This document shows, one piece after another, positions 55,531 through 63,752 of a stretch of DNA of 64,000 bases. The translations under genes and the position numbers were made by a program. This DNA comes from JAGRKR01 sp041397725 (GTDB taxonomy: Bacteria; Pseudomonadota; Alphaproteobacteria; Rhizobiales; Hyphomicrobiaceae): contig JAWKVZ010000001.1 of the NCBI GenBank assembly GCA_041397725.1, positions 62,001-126,000 on the forward strand, read 5' to 3'. The stretch's first letter is position 1. Each line of letters begins with the position of its first letter. Below the pieces are notes generated by a model, which saw only the letters and a list, made by a program, of their open reading frames with translations, was not told where the DNA came from and made no database searches.

Positions 55531-56328
55531 ATGTCACTGGAACGCGCCCTTGTCGAGCTCGGCCTCAACGAGACGGAGGCCCGGTTCTATCTCGCTGCGC
55601 TCGAACTCGGCCAGGCCCCGGTCCGGGAGGTTGCGCAGAAGGCGGGCATCAGCCGCACCAACGCCTACGACGTCTGCACCAGGCTTGCCGAGCACGGGCT
55701 CATCGCGCAGACGCCGGGCGCGCCCGGCCAGAGCATGCTGGTGGTCGCCGAGCGCCCCGAGCATCTGGTCGAGCTGATCGAGCAGCGCCGAAAGCGCGCG
55801 CTCGAGGTGCTGCCGGAGCTGCGCTCGCTCCACAACACCTCGCGCTCGAAGCCGCGCGTGCGCTATTTCGAGGGGCCGGAAGGCATCAAGAGCGTGCTCG
55901 ACGATACGCTCGACTGCGCCGACAAGCGCGTCTGCGGCATCCTGTCGATGCGCGATCTCTACGAGGTGCCGGGGCGGGAGTGGATGGACGATTTCGTACG
56001 ACGCAGGATCGCCGGCGGCATCTTCCTGCGGGCGATCCGCTCGGCCGAGACCGAGGTTCACGATCTCTGGCAGACGAGTGCAGCGGACCTGCGGGAGTCG
56101 CGCTATGCGCCCGCGGATTTCATGTTCACGATGACCACCTACATCTACGACGACCACGTCGCCGTCATTTCCTCTCGGCGCGAGAACTTCGCCATGACCA
56201 TCCAGAGCGCGGAATTCGCCATGATGCAGCGCAACCTGTTCAACGCCCTGTGGGCTGCCAGCCAGCCCCTGGCTCGGGTCCGTCGGAGTGCGCGGCGGCG
56301 CACCGCCGTCGCCGATGCCCAGCGCTAG
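55531..56328 (+). CDS. TrmB-family transcriptional regulator
   Basis: A 265-aa protein. Residues about 1-70 form a winged-helix DNA-binding domain of TrmB type: L-V-E-L-G-L-N-E-T-E-A-R-F-Y-L-A-A-L, then A-Q-K-A-G-I-S-R-T-N-A-Y-D-V as the recognition helix region. A short coiled linker (I-E-Q-R-R-K-R-A-L-E-V-L-P-E-L-R-S-L) follows, and the C-terminal part (about 110-265) is the phospholipase-D-like sensor domain of such regulators. It lies between the divergent liv operon and the nitrilase gene and probably controls one or both. Confidence 0.85.
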   Translation: MSLERALVELGLNETEARFYLAALELGQAPVREVAQKAGISRTNAYDVCTRLAEHGLIAQTPGAPGQSMLVVAERPEHLVELIEQRRKRALEVLPELRSLHNTSRSKPRVRYFEGPEGIKSVLDDTLDCADKRVCGILSMRDLYEVPGREWMDDFVRRRIAGGIFLRAIRSAETEVHDLWQTSAADLRESRYAPADFMFTMTTYIYDDHVAVISSRRENFAMTIQSAEFAMMQRNLFNALWAASQPLARVRRSARRRTAVADAQR

Positions 56329-56376
56329 CAGGAGGCCGCGCATGCCCCTCGCCATTTCATATCGAAAGGCTCACAG

Positions 56377-57426
56377 ATGACCGTCGCGTACCCCCGCTTC
56401 AAGGCCGCGAGCTGCCACGTGGCGTCCGTCTTCCTCGATGCCGCGCGCACGGTCGACAAGGCCGTCGACCTCATCGCCGAAGCAGCCCGCAACGGCGCGG
56501 CGCTGGTCGCCTTCCCGGAGTCGTTTCTGCCGGGCTTCCCAATCTGGGCGGCCGTGCGCGCCCCCATCTACAACCATGACTTCTTCCGGCGGCTCGTCTC
56601 CGAAGCCATCCTGATCGACGGGCCGGAGATGCAGCGCCTGCAGGCGGCGGCCCGCAAGAACGCCATCACCGTATCCCTCGGCTTCACCGAAGGGACGAAG
56701 GCGAGTGTCGGCTGCATCTGGAACTCCAACGTCCTCATCGGCCCGACCGGCGCGATCCTCAATCATCATCGCAAGCTCGTGCCGACCTTCTTCGAGAAGT
56801 TGATCTGGGCGAGCGGGGATGCCCGGGGCCTGCGCGTCGTCGACACGGAGATCGGCCGCGTCGGCATGCTCATCTGTGGCGAGAACACCAACCCGCTGTC
56901 GCGCTTCACGCTGATGGCCGAGGGCGAGCAGGTGCACATCTCGACCTATCCCCCGTTCTGGCCGACGCGCCCGCCGACGGAGCAGGGGGCTTACGATCTC
57001 AGGCGCGCGATCGAGATCCGAGCCGGCGCGCATGCCTTCGAGGCGAAGTGCTTCAACATCGTCTCCTCCGGCTTCACGGATCGGAGCATGGCGGAGGCCA
57101 TCGCCGGGGCCGACGCCGATATCATGGCGATCATCGAGGCGTCGCCCCGCAGCGTCTCGATGGTGCTCGATCCCAGCGGCTCGGTGGTCGGTACGCCGCT
57201 CAGCGCGGACGAAGGCGTGCTTTACGCCGACATCGATGTGGCGCAATGTGTGGAGCCCAAGCAGTTCCACGATGTTGTCGGCTACTACAACCGCTTCGAC
57301 ATCTTCCATCTCTCGGTCGATCGCAGCCCGCAGGTTCCCGCGCGGTTCGAGGACGCGGCCGCGGGCGACGGGCGCACGGTCGGGACCGGCGGGCGCGAGG
57401 TCGGATGTACGCGAAAAGAGGACTGA
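56377..57426 (+). CDS. Nitrilase (carbon-nitrogen hydrolase)
   Basis: A 349-aa enzyme of nitrilase branch 1. The triad Glu48 (F-P-E-S-F), Lys133 (H-R-K-L-V-P-T) and Cys167 (L-I-C-G-E-N-T-N-P-L) is intact. The C-G-E-N-x-N-P motif is that of true nitrilases, which turn nitriles into acids and ammonia; arylacetonitriles or aliphatic nitriles are typical substrates. A long variable tail (about 305-349) follows, as in oligomer-forming nitrilases. It follows the TrmB-type gene by 48 nt; RidA follows by 4 nt. Confidence 0.93.
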   Translation: MTVAYPRFKAASCHVASVFLDAARTVDKAVDLIAEAARNGAALVAFPESFLPGFPIWAAVRAPIYNHDFFRRLVSEAILIDGPEMQRLQAAARKNAITVSLGFTEGTKASVGCIWNSNVLIGPTGAILNHHRKLVPTFFEKLIWASGDARGLRVVDTEIGRVGMLICGENTNPLSRFTLMAEGEQVHISTYPPFWPTRPPTEQGAYDLRRAIEIRAGAHAFEAKCFNIVSSGFTDRSMAEAIAGADADIMAIIEASPRSVSMVLDPSGSVVGTPLSADEGVLYADIDVAQCVEPKQFHDVVGYYNRFDIFHLSVDRSPQVPARFEDAAAGDGRTVGTGGREVGCTRKED

Positions 57427-57430
57427 GACC

Positions 57431-57772
57431 ATGATCAAGCGTTTGACTGGCGCCGTCGCCACGCGCAGCCGTGCCGTCATCCACGATGGCCTGGTTTTCA
57501 CGGTGGCGACGGCCGCCAACAAATCCGGCGACATGTTCGCGCAGACCCGCGACGCGCTCGCAGCCATCGAGGCGACGCTGGCTGAAGCCGGCACGTCGAA
57601 ATCGCGCATCCTGAGCGCGACGGTCTACATCGCCGACATGGCGCGCAAGCCCGAGATGAACCGCGCCTGGGATGCGTGGGTCGATCCCTCAAACCCGCCG
57701 CAGCGGGCGTGCATCGGTGTCGAGCTCGAGGCCGACACGCTGGTCGAGATCCTGGTTACGGCCGCCGCCTGA
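57431..57772 (+). CDS. RidA-family protein
   Basis: A 113-aa protein of the Rid (YjgF/YER057c/UK114) family. The conserved Arg is in P-P-Q-R-A-C-I-G-V (about residue 92), and D-T-L-V-E-I-L-V-T follows, as in the family end. RidA hydrolyses reactive enamine/imine intermediates and removes their toxicity. Its start is 4 nt after the nitrilase stop, so the two are co-translated. It may clear an imine made during breakdown of the nitrile-derived amine or amino acid. Confidence 0.9.
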   Translation: MIKRLTGAVATRSRAVIHDGLVFTVATAANKSGDMFAQTRDALAAIEATLAEAGTSKSRILSATVYIADMARKPEMNRAWDAWVDPSNPPQRACIGVELEADTLVEILVTAAA

Positions 57773-57834
57773 GCGCACGAGACGTCTCTGTGCGGGAGGC
57801 TCCCGGTACGGCAAAGGCGTGAGGAGGGTGAGGC

Positions 57835-58335
57835 ATGGCAAAAGTTCTGACCGCGCTGCTCGCACTTGTGCTGCTGACGACCACGCCGGCGCGCGCCGAC
57901 GACGAGGCGGACTGCCGGGTCCGCGGTGACTGGCCCACTATCGTCAGGGGCTGCTCCGGTGTCATCGCGCGCACGCCCCGCGAGGCCTGGCCCTACATCA
58001 ATCGCTCATGGGCGCTCGAACGGCTCAAACGCTTCGAGGAAGCCCTGGCCGATGCCGATCAGGCCCTTCGGCTCGATCCCCGCGCCGCCATAGCCTACGT
58101 CAATCGCGCTGCGGCGCTGATCGGACTGAAGCGCTACGATCTCGCGCTCGAGGACTGCGAGAGCGCGCTGCAGATCGACAGCCGTAACGTGCTGGCCTAC
58201 CTCAATCGTGGCTATGCCTACGAGCAATTGCGCCGACGCGATCTGGCCATCGAGGCCTACCGGCAGGCGCTCGCCCTGCAGCCCGGTCACGCCTACGCGC
58301 AACAGGCCCTGAAGCGCCTGGGCGCATCCCCCTGA
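57835..58335 (+). CDS. Secreted tetratricopeptide-repeat protein
   Basis: A 166-aa protein with a Sec signal peptide (M-A-K-V-L-T-A-L-L-A-L-V-L-L-T-T-T-P-A-R-A-D, about 21 residues). The mature part has three TPR units, each with a W/Y...N-R...A...L pattern (P-Y-I-N-R-S-W-A-L-E-R-L; A-Y-V-N-R-A-A-A-L-I-G-L; A-Y-L-N-R-G-Y-A-Y-E-Q-L). It should act as a periplasmic protein-binding scaffold. The partner is unknown. It lies 62 nt after the RidA gene and need not belong to that operon. Confidence 0.8.
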   Translation: MAKVLTALLALVLLTTTPARADDEADCRVRGDWPTIVRGCSGVIARTPREAWPYINRSWALERLKRFEEALADADQALRLDPRAAIAYVNRAAALIGLKRYDLALEDCESALQIDSRNVLAYLNRGYAYEQLRRRDLAIEAYRQALALQPGHAYAQQALKRLGASP

Positions 58336-58393
58336 CGCCGGCTCCGCCGCGGCCGCCTGATCTGGTCGCCGCTGACACCTCGCCAAATGACGA

Positions 58394-58427
58394 ACGCCCC
58401 CGGCCCGCGTACGCGCGCCAGGGGCGT
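58394..58427. terminator. Hairpin after rplI
   Basis: A 7-bp stem ACGCCCC/GGGGCGT, extended by partly paired GC bases around a GC-rich loop, between the convergent TPR gene and rplI. It likely ends the rpsF-rpsR-rplI transcript on the minus strand. No clear T-run follows. Confidence 0.45.
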
Positions 58428-58477
58428 CATATCAGAGGCTGAGCCAGTCGGCCCCAGATCGCTCAGGCGCAGATCGC

Positions 58478-59074
58478 TCAGGCGCCAGCGGGCGTCTCGC
58501 CCTCGGCTGGCTCGTCCTCGCGAGAGGGCCCCTCGTCGAACTCGGCATCGGGATCGTAGGTCTCGAGTTCCAGCGCCTCGTCCTTGATGACCGTCACGTC
58601 CTCACCGCGGGCCTGCCGTGCGGCCTCCTCCTCGGTACGCGCGACGTTGACGCCCACCTTCACCAAAACCTCGGGATGCAGCGCCACGCGGACCTCACTG
58701 ACGCCGAGCATCTTGATGGGGCGGTCGAGCTGCACCTGCTGGCGGTCAACGGAGAAGCCACCGGCCGTGACGACCTCGGCGATGTCGCGCGTGGAGACGG
58801 AGCCATAGAGCTGACCCGTATCGCCGGCCTGACGAATGACGACGAAGGACTGGCCCTCGAGCTTGGTCGCGACGGCCTCGGCCTCCGCTTTGGCCTCGAG
58901 GTTGCGGGCCTCGAGCTGGGCGCGCTGGCCCTCGAAGAGCTTGAGGTTGTCAGGGTTGGCGCGGAGCGCCTTGCCCTGGGGCAGAAGGTAGTTGCGGGCG
59001 AAGCCGTCCTTGACCTTGACGACGTCTCCCATCTGGCCGAGGCGGCCGATGCGCTCGAGTAGGATCACCTGCAT
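58478..59074 (-). CDS. rplI: 50S ribosomal protein L9
   Basis: A 198-aa ribosomal protein binding 23S rRNA. The signature G-D-V-V-K-V-K-D-G-F-A-R-N-Y-L-L-P-Q-G-K-A is at residues 16-36, followed by the long connecting helix (E-A-R-N-L-E-A-K-A-E-A-E-A) and C-terminal domain. The last 45 residues form an acidic extension (Y-D-P-D-A-E-F-D-E-G-P-S-R-E-D), longer than E. coli L9 (149 aa) but common in Rhizobiales. It ends the rpsF-rpsR-DUF2232-rplI cluster. Confidence 0.97.
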   Translation of the reverse strand: MQVILLERIGRLGQMGDVVKVKDGFARNYLLPQGKALRANPDNLKLFEGQRAQLEARNLEAKAEAEAVATKLEGQSFVVIRQAGDTGQLYGSVSTRDIAEVVTAGGFSVDRQQVQLDRPIKMLGVSEVRVALHPEVLVKVGVNVARTEEEAARQARGEDVTVIKDEALELETYDPDAEFDEGPSREDEPAEGETPAGA

Positions 59075-59102
59075 AGTCTCATCTCCGGATCTGCAAAGGT
59101 TG

Positions 59103-60134
59103 TCATTCGGGGGTGTTTCGATGTGTCGGTGGGCCGGGAGGCGCAGCCCCGGGGCCGCGCGGCGGCGAACCGCCGAATTTCTGGCGTAGGCCGAGCATGC
59201 CTTCGGCGAGGCCGACGAGCGCCACGGCGATGAGCCCGTAACCCGAAAGAAAGAGCACGGCGAAATAGGTCGCGCCCAGGATCATCGGCCGCATGGCGTG
59301 GTTGCGCGAGGCGTAATGGATGACGGCGAGCCCGAGCATGGCGAAGCTCAGGAAGAAGGCGCCGGCAAACCCGCTGCCGATGAGGCGGGGCAGGCCCGGC
59401 AGGAAGGTCAGCGCCAGCGCGCCGGCGAGAGCCAGTGAAAAGCCCGGCGGCAACTCAATGCCGGCAATGTCCGGCCAGGGGCGCGGCAGGCGGCCGGAAG
59501 CGCGCGTGATGCGGCCGGCCAGCCAGAAATTGAGGAGCGTCGTGATCAGCCAGGACGAGGCCAGGGCGCCGGGCAGCACCGTCAGGAAGATGCGGGCGAG
59601 GTTGGCGATGTCGGAATCAGTTAGCTTCTTCGCTGGTGCGAGGCCCGGCAAGTCCTGTGTCAGCGTCCTCTTGATGACCTCGCGCATGACTTTGAGCTGC
59701 TGCTCGCTGTCGCTGCCGAGCACGAGAACGACGATCATGGCGAGCGCTCCGGCCATGACGGCGGCCCATGCCACCAACCGGCCGATGGGGTACCACTCGA
59801 CGCCGGCGGGCTGGGTCGTGACGATGCCGTCGCCGGACGAGGCGGCCGGCCGGTTCAGGTACACGAGGTAGCAGAGAATGGCGACCGGCAAGCCTTGGGA
59901 GATGAAGAAGGCGAGCCCGGCGATGGCATTGGCGGCGGCGCCGACGAGGAACGCGCCCGTGACGGCCGCGATGATGGCCGAGACGGCGCCCCATCCCAGC
60001 CCGGCCAGGAACATGGGCAGGGGGGCTAGGACGTAGAGCAGCAGGCGCGTCGGCAATGGGCCAATCGTCGCCGATGCGAACAGCACCGCCGAGGCCAGTC
60101 CGGCGCCGAGGCCGATGAGAAGATAGTACTGCAT
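59103..60134 (-). CDS. DUF2232 family membrane protein
   Basis: A 343-aa membrane protein with eight or more helices. Position between rpsR and rplI and the overall pattern match the DUF2232 family (Y-Y-L-L-I-G-L-G-A-G-L-A-S-A-V-L start, later P-R-L-I-G-S-G-F-A-G-A-F-F-L-S-F-A-M-L). The function is unknown; similar ECF-S-like membrane folds have been suggested for the group. A short proline/glycine-rich tail ends the protein. It starts 29 nt before rplI ends upstream, in the same operon. Confidence 0.85.
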   Translation of the reverse strand: MQYYLLIGLGAGLASAVLFASATIGPLPTRLLLYVLAPLPMFLAGLGWGAVSAIIAAVTGAFLVGAAANAIAGLAFFISQGLPVAILCYLVYLNRPAASSGDGIVTTQPAGVEWYPIGRLVAWAAVMAGALAMIVVLVLGSDSEQQLKVMREVIKRTLTQDLPGLAPAKKLTDSDIANLARIFLTVLPGALASSWLITTLLNFWLAGRITRASGRLPRPWPDIAGIELPPGFSLALAGALALTFLPGLPRLIGSGFAGAFFLSFAMLGLAVIHYASRNHAMRPMILGATYFAVLFLSGYGLIAVALVGLAEGMLGLRQKFGGSPPRGPGAAPPGPPTHRNTPE

Positions 60135-60199
60135 CCGCGTAGCTGTCCCGCAAAGGTGCGGTTAGAGGCCCGGCACACGACCGGCCCCAACCCGTAGAA

Positions 60200-60231
60200 G
60201 ACTGCGGGGCGGCGCGATTGCCGCCCCAGTC
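60200..60231 (-). terminator. Hairpin between rpsR and the DUF2232 gene
   Basis: An 8-bp perfect stem GGGGCGGC/GCCGCCCC extended by GACT/AGTC beyond a 2-nt bulge, with a 6-nt loop, 16 nt after the rpsR stop. No T-run follows on the minus strand, so it may reduce rather than stop transcription into the DUF2232-rplI part. Confidence 0.45.
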
Positions 60232-60247
60232 GAGCGTCTCTGCGCGC

Positions 60248-60496
60248 CTACTTCAGAATGTAGGGCAGCAGACCGAGGAAGCGGGCGCGCTTGATGGCCT
60301 TGGCCAGTTCGCGCTGCTTCTTGGCCGAGACGGCCGTAATGCGGCTCGGCACGATCTTGCCGCGCTCGGAAATGTAGCGCTGCAGGAGGCGAATGTCCTT
60401 GTAATCGATCTTCGGCGCCTTGTCCCCGGAGAAGGGGCAGGTCTTGCGGCGGCGATAGAACGGGCGGCGTGTCGGCAGCTGAGATACGTCGGTCAT
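60248..60496 (-). CDS. rpsR: 30S ribosomal protein S18
   Basis: An 82-aa ribosomal protein that pairs with S6 on the 30S platform. The sequence shows R-R-P-F-Y-R-R-R-K-T-C-P-F-S near the start, I-D-Y-K-D-I-R-L-L-Q-R-Y-I-S-E-R-G-K-I-V-P-S-R-I-T in the middle and K-A-I-K-R-A-R-F-L-G-L-L-P near the end. The ATG at 60496 has AGGGAG 7 nt upstream. It follows rpsF by 18 nt. Confidence 0.97.
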   Translation of the reverse strand: MTDVSQLPTRRPFYRRRKTCPFSGDKAPKIDYKDIRLLQRYISERGKIVPSRITAVSAKKQRELAKAIKRARFLGLLPYILK

Positions 60497-60514
60497 TGTC
60501 ACTCTCCCTCAGCC

Positions 60515-61057
60515 CTATTCGCGCCCACGGGGCTCGTCGCCCCCACGATCGCTCCGGAAACCACCGCGCTCGCCGCCACGGTCTCCGCGCGGCGGGCCGC
60601 CACGGTCGCCGCGATCTCCTCGGTCGCCACGATCACCCCGGAAGCCACCGCCGGGACGGTCGCCTCGCGGGCCGCCACGTCCACGGAAGCCCTCGTCGCC
60701 ATCGCGTCCGCGCCCGCCGCGGCGGTCGTCACGATCGCTGCGGCGCATCATGGCGGAAGGCTCGGTCTCGTGCTCTTCGACGCGCACGCTCAGGAAGCGG
60801 ATGATGTCGGTCGACAAGCCCATGCGACGCTCCATCTCGGCGAGGGCCGCCGGCGGGCAGTCGAGGTTCATCAGCGTGTAATGGGCTTTGCGGTTCTTCT
60901 TGATCTTGTAGGCGAGGGACTTGACGCCCCAGTATTCGGTCTTGCTGACCGTGCCGCCACCTTCCTCCAGGATGCCCTGGAACTCCTTGGTGAGGCTTTC
61001 GACCTGCTGCTGACTGACGTCCTGGCGCGCCAGGAAGACATGCTCGTAAAGCGGCAT
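60515..61057 (-). CDS. rpsF: 30S ribosomal protein S6 with an RG-rich C-terminal extension
   Basis: A 180-aa protein. The normal S6 domain (residues 1-100) starts M-P-L-Y-E-H-V-F-L-A-R-Q and includes Y-W-G-V-K-S-L-A-Y-K-I-K-K-N-R-K-A-H-Y. After residue 104 comes a tail of about 75 residues made of Arg, Gly and Asp, with repeats such as G-D-R-G-D-R-G-D-R-G. This is far longer than E. coli S6 (about 135 aa with a Glu tail). The tail looks disordered and could bind RNA. The AAAGGAAAGG ribosome site is upstream. First gene of the operon. Confidence 0.95.
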   Translation of the reverse strand: MPLYEHVFLARQDVSQQQVESLTKEFQGILEEGGGTVSKTEYWGVKSLAYKIKKNRKAHYTLMNLDCPPAALAEMERRMGLSTDIIRFLSVRVEEHETEPSAMMRRSDRDDRRGGRGRDGDEGFRGRGGPRGDRPGGGFRGDRGDRGDRGDRGGPPRGDRGGERGGFRSDRGGDEPRGRE

Positions 61058-61250
61058 GAAGCGACCTTTCCTTTGTCTGGCTCTCCCCCTCGGCGCATAG
61101 CCCCTTTTGAGCCGTCGACCGCGAACGCGGAGGAAAGGCCCAACAGGACAACTCGAAAGAGCGAAGACACCGGGAGCCGGACACATGTCCCGCCTCGGGA
61201 ATCCCGAGACCCCCCGTTCAGCCCTCGACCGAGATGGAGAAAACGCGCCA
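61058..61250 (-). promoter_or_regulatory. Long 5' leader of the rpsF operon
   Basis: About 185 nt lie between the predicted transcription start and the rpsF ATG. A perfect hairpin CTCGGG-ATT-CCCGAG is at about 61193-61207. An S6:S18-binding leader controlling this operon is known in many bacteria, but I could not match the CCG-bulge motif by eye. Confidence 0.35.
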
Positions 61251-61279
61251 GTTATACGGAATTCGGCGCATCCGGCAAG
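61251..61279 (-). promoter_or_regulatory. Promoter of the rpsF-rpsR-rplI operon (candidate)
   Basis: On the minus strand CTTGCC (61279-61274) and TATAAC (61256-61251) are 17 nt apart. This fits the alphaproteobacterial housekeeping promoter (CTTGAC-N17-TATAAT-like) well. It lies about 195 nt upstream of the rpsF ATG. Confidence 0.55.
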
Positions 61280-61356
61280 TGGAATTGCGTCACAATCGCC
61301 GGCTCCGAGCCGACCTGCGCCTGTCACAGCGGGCCGCGAGCCCGGCGTCGTCGGGC

Positions 61357-61385
61357 TTGACAGGGGTGGGGAGGCGGTGGTTAGC
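61357..61385 (+). promoter_or_regulatory. Promoter of fabD (candidate)
   Basis: A perfect -35 box TTGACA at 61357-61362 is followed by 17 nt and a weak -10 (GTTAGC, 61380-61385), 79 nt before the fabD ATG. The -10 match is poor, so confidence is modest. Confidence 0.35.
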
Positions 61386-61463
61386 CCCTTGCTCAGAGAA
61401 GCGGACGGCCCGACCCGGCGTCGGCCGTCGATGTGATTTCACCCCCATTTCGGTTGTCTCCAC

Positions 61464-62411
61464 ATGACCACAGCTTTCGTATTTCCGGGCCAGGGCAGCC
61501 AGGATGTCGGCATGGGCCGCGCCCTCGCAGAGCGGTTCGCGTCGGCCCGCGCCGTCTTCGAGGAGGTGGATGCGGCCCTCGGCGAGCCGCTCTCGCGCAT
61601 CATGTGGGAGGGCCCCAAGGACACGCTGACGCTGACCGAGAATGCGCAACCCGCCCTGATGGCCGTATCGCTGGCCGCGGTTCGCGTGCTCGAGGTGGAG
61701 TTCGGCGTCAAGGTCGCGGAGCGCGCGAAGTTCGTGGCGGGGCACTCGCTCGGCGAGTATTCGGCCCTCGCCGCAGCCGGAACCTTCTCGATCGCCGATG
61801 CGGCCCGGCTGCTCAAGACCCGCGGGCAGGCCATGCAGCGTGCGGTTCCGGTCGGGGAGGGCGCCATGGCGGCGCTCCTCGGCGTCGGCGTGGACGTCGG
61901 CCGCAAGCTGGCCGAGGCGGCGAGCCAGGGCGAGGTCTGCCAGGTCGCCAACGACAACGAGCCCGGGCAGGTCGTCATCAGTGGCGCCAAGTCGGCGATC
62001 GACAGGGCCGCCGGCCTCGCCAAGGAGCATGGCGTGCGCCGCTTCCTGCCGCTGACGGTGAGCGCCCCCTTCCATTGTGCGCTGATGCAACCTGCCGCCG
62101 ACGTCATGGCCGAGGCGCTGGCGGCCGTCGCCATGAAGGCGCCCGTCGTCCCCGTCGTGAGCAACGTGCTGGCGGCTGCCATCAGCGATCCCGCAGAGAT
62201 CAGGACGCGCCTCGTCGAGCAGGTCACCGGCACGGTGCGCTGGCGCGAGTGCGTCTCCTACATGGCCGCGAACGGCGTCATGCAACTCTGCGAAATCGGG
62301 TCGGGCAAGGTCCTGACCGGTCTCGCGCGGCGCATCGAGGGCGCGCTCACCGCGCTTTCGGTCGGCACGCCGGAGGAGGCCGAGGCAGTCGCCAAGGCCC
62401 TGACACAATAA
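61464..62411 (+). CDS. fabD: Malonyl-CoA:ACP transacylase
   Basis: A 315-aa enzyme that moves malonyl from CoA to acyl carrier protein for fatty-acid synthesis. The start F-V-F-P-G-Q-G-S-Q is typical. The nucleophile Ser is in G-H-S-L-G-E-Y-S-A-L (about residue 94), the binding Arg in R-G-Q-A-M-Q (about 119) and the His in F-H-C-A-L-M (about 203). It is divergent from rpsF and heads fabD-fabG-acpP-fabF. Confidence 0.97.
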   Translation: MTTAFVFPGQGSQDVGMGRALAERFASARAVFEEVDAALGEPLSRIMWEGPKDTLTLTENAQPALMAVSLAAVRVLEVEFGVKVAERAKFVAGHSLGEYSALAAAGTFSIADAARLLKTRGQAMQRAVPVGEGAMAALLGVGVDVGRKLAEAASQGEVCQVANDNEPGQVVISGAKSAIDRAAGLAKEHGVRRFLPLTVSAPFHCALMQPAADVMAEALAAVAMKAPVVPVVSNVLAAAISDPAEIRTRLVEQVTGTVRWRECVSYMAANGVMQLCEIGSGKVLTGLARRIEGALTALSVGTPEEAEAVAKALTQ

Positions 62412-62433
62412 TCAGGACGTGGAGGAGCGCGCG

Positions 62434-63171
62434 ATGTTCTCGTTGACTGGAAAAGGGGCATTGGTCACCGGCGCCACAGGTGGCATCGGCGAGGCCGTGG
62501 CCAAGGCGCTGCATGCGCAAGGGGCGACCGTGGCCATCTCGGGCACCCGGCGCGAGCGGTTGGAGGCGCTGGCGGGCGAGCTTGGCCAGCGTGTGCACGT
62601 GCTGCCCTGCAACCTCTCCGACCGCGCAGCCGTCGCCAAGCTTGCGGCGGAGGCCGAGACGGCCGTCGGTCAGCTGGACATCATCGTCAACAATGCCGGC
62701 ATCACCAAGGACAACCTCTTCATGCGCATGAGCGACGAGGAGTGGGATCAGGTCCTGGCGGTCAATCTGACGGCGGCCTTCACGATCATGCGGGCGGGCA
62801 TCCGCAACATGATGCGCCGGCGCTACGGCCGCATCGTCAACATCACGTCGATCAGCGGCTTCTTCGGCAATCCCGGCCAGGCCAACTACTCCGCCTCGAA
62901 GGCGGGGCTCGTCGGCATGACCAAATCCGTCGCGCGCGAGGTGGCCGCGCGGGGCATCACGGCCAACTGCATTGCGCCGGGCTTCATCGCCACCCCGATG
63001 ACCGACGCGCTCAACGAGAAGCAGACTCAGGCGATCGCCGCCGCGATCCCCGCCGCAGCCTTCGGAAAGCCTTCCGATATCGCCGCGGCAACGGTATATC
63101 TTGCAAGTGATGAAGCAGCTTATATCACTGGGCAGACACTCCATATCAACGGCGGCATGTTGATGGTATAG
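62434..63171 (+). CDS. fabG: 3-oxoacyl-ACP reductase
   Basis: A 245-aa NADPH-dependent short-chain dehydrogenase for the first reduction of fatty-acid elongation. The cofactor motif is T-G-A-T-G-G-I-G (about 11-18), N-N-A-G is at about 86-89, the catalytic Ser is in N-I-T-S-I-S-G (about 138) and Y-S-A-S-K at about 151-155. The C-terminal Y-I-T-G-Q-T-L-H-I-N-G-G-M is typical for FabG. GGAGGAG lies before the ATG, 22 nt after fabD. Confidence 0.97.
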   Translation: MFSLTGKGALVTGATGGIGEAVAKALHAQGATVAISGTRRERLEALAGELGQRVHVLPCNLSDRAAVAKLAAEAETAVGQLDIIVNNAGITKDNLFMRMSDEEWDQVLAVNLTAAFTIMRAGIRNMMRRRYGRIVNITSISGFFGNPGQANYSASKAGLVGMTKSVAREVAARGITANCIAPGFIATPMTDALNEKQTQAIAAAIPAAAFGKPSDIAAATVYLASDEAAYITGQTLHINGGMLMV

Positions 63172-63509
63172 GAGGGCTCGGAGGCCACTTTCCGCTTCCA
63201 TCGGACGCTCCTGTGAGTGGCATTCGGGCCCGCTAGCCAAGGCTTGTGAAGTGTGTTAATGCCGCAAGCTATAGGGGTCTGCGTCGGGCTGCATGAGCTC
63301 GGGGGACGGGTATCACCGACCAGAGCCTAAAGCCGGTTTGATCGATGTCACGCCTCCGCTGCCGGAGCGTTTCGGTAGGCGCGGACTCGATTGGAATCAT
63401 CCGCTGGCTTCTGCGGGCGGATACGTGATGAATGAGTAGCACCGTGCATGCGCCGCTCGACGGCGGATGCGTCAACATAACGAGACTTGGTGAAGGCGAG
63501 GCGAGAGAT
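63172..63509. other. Intergenic region before acpP
   Basis: About 340 nt between fabG and acpP. It contains a candidate promoter at 63244-63273 and otherwise no ORF with a ribosome site. A short in-frame extension of acpP (from 63432) lies here but has no family support. acpP commonly has its own promoter, which would explain this gap. Confidence 0.4.
63244..63273 (+). promoter_or_regulatory. Promoter upstream of acpP (candidate)
   Basis: TTGTGA (63244-63249), an 18-nt spacer and GCTATA (63268-63273) form a plausible sigma-70 type promoter in an AT-richer patch. It would give a leader of about 230 nt before the acpP ATG. Confidence 0.3.
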
Positions 63510-63752
63510 ATGAGCGACGTCGCAGAGCGCGTGAAGAAGATCGTCGTAGAGCACCTGGGCGTCGAGGCCGAGAAGGTGACGGACAACGCCAGTTTCATCG
63601 ACGATCTGGGCGCGGACAGCCTGGATACGGTCGAGCTCGTGATGGCGTTCGAGGAAGAGTTCGGCTGCGAGATCCCCGATGATGCCGCCGAGCACATCCT
63701 GACGGTCGGCGACGCCGTCAAGTTCCTCGAGAAGAACGCCAACGCTGCCTGA
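63510..63752 (+). CDS. acpP: Acyl carrier protein
   Basis: An 80-aa acidic helical protein that carries growing acyl chains on a phosphopantetheine arm. The attachment Ser37 is in G-A-D-S-L-D-T-V-E-L. The surrounding helix 2 (V-E-L-V-M-A-F-E-E-E-F-G) and E-I-P-D-D-A-A-E are typical. The ATG at 63510 matches the family start; the upstream in-frame ATG is rejected. fabF follows. Confidence 0.97.
   Translation: MSDVAERVKKIVVEHLGVEAEKVTDNASFIDDLGADSLDTVELVMAFEEEFGCEIPDDAAEHILTVGDAVKFLEKNANAA

Noticed and set aside
63432..63509. N-terminal extension of the acyl carrier protein
   Set aside because: ACP is conserved at about 78-80 residues from the ATG at 63510; the extension has no family support.
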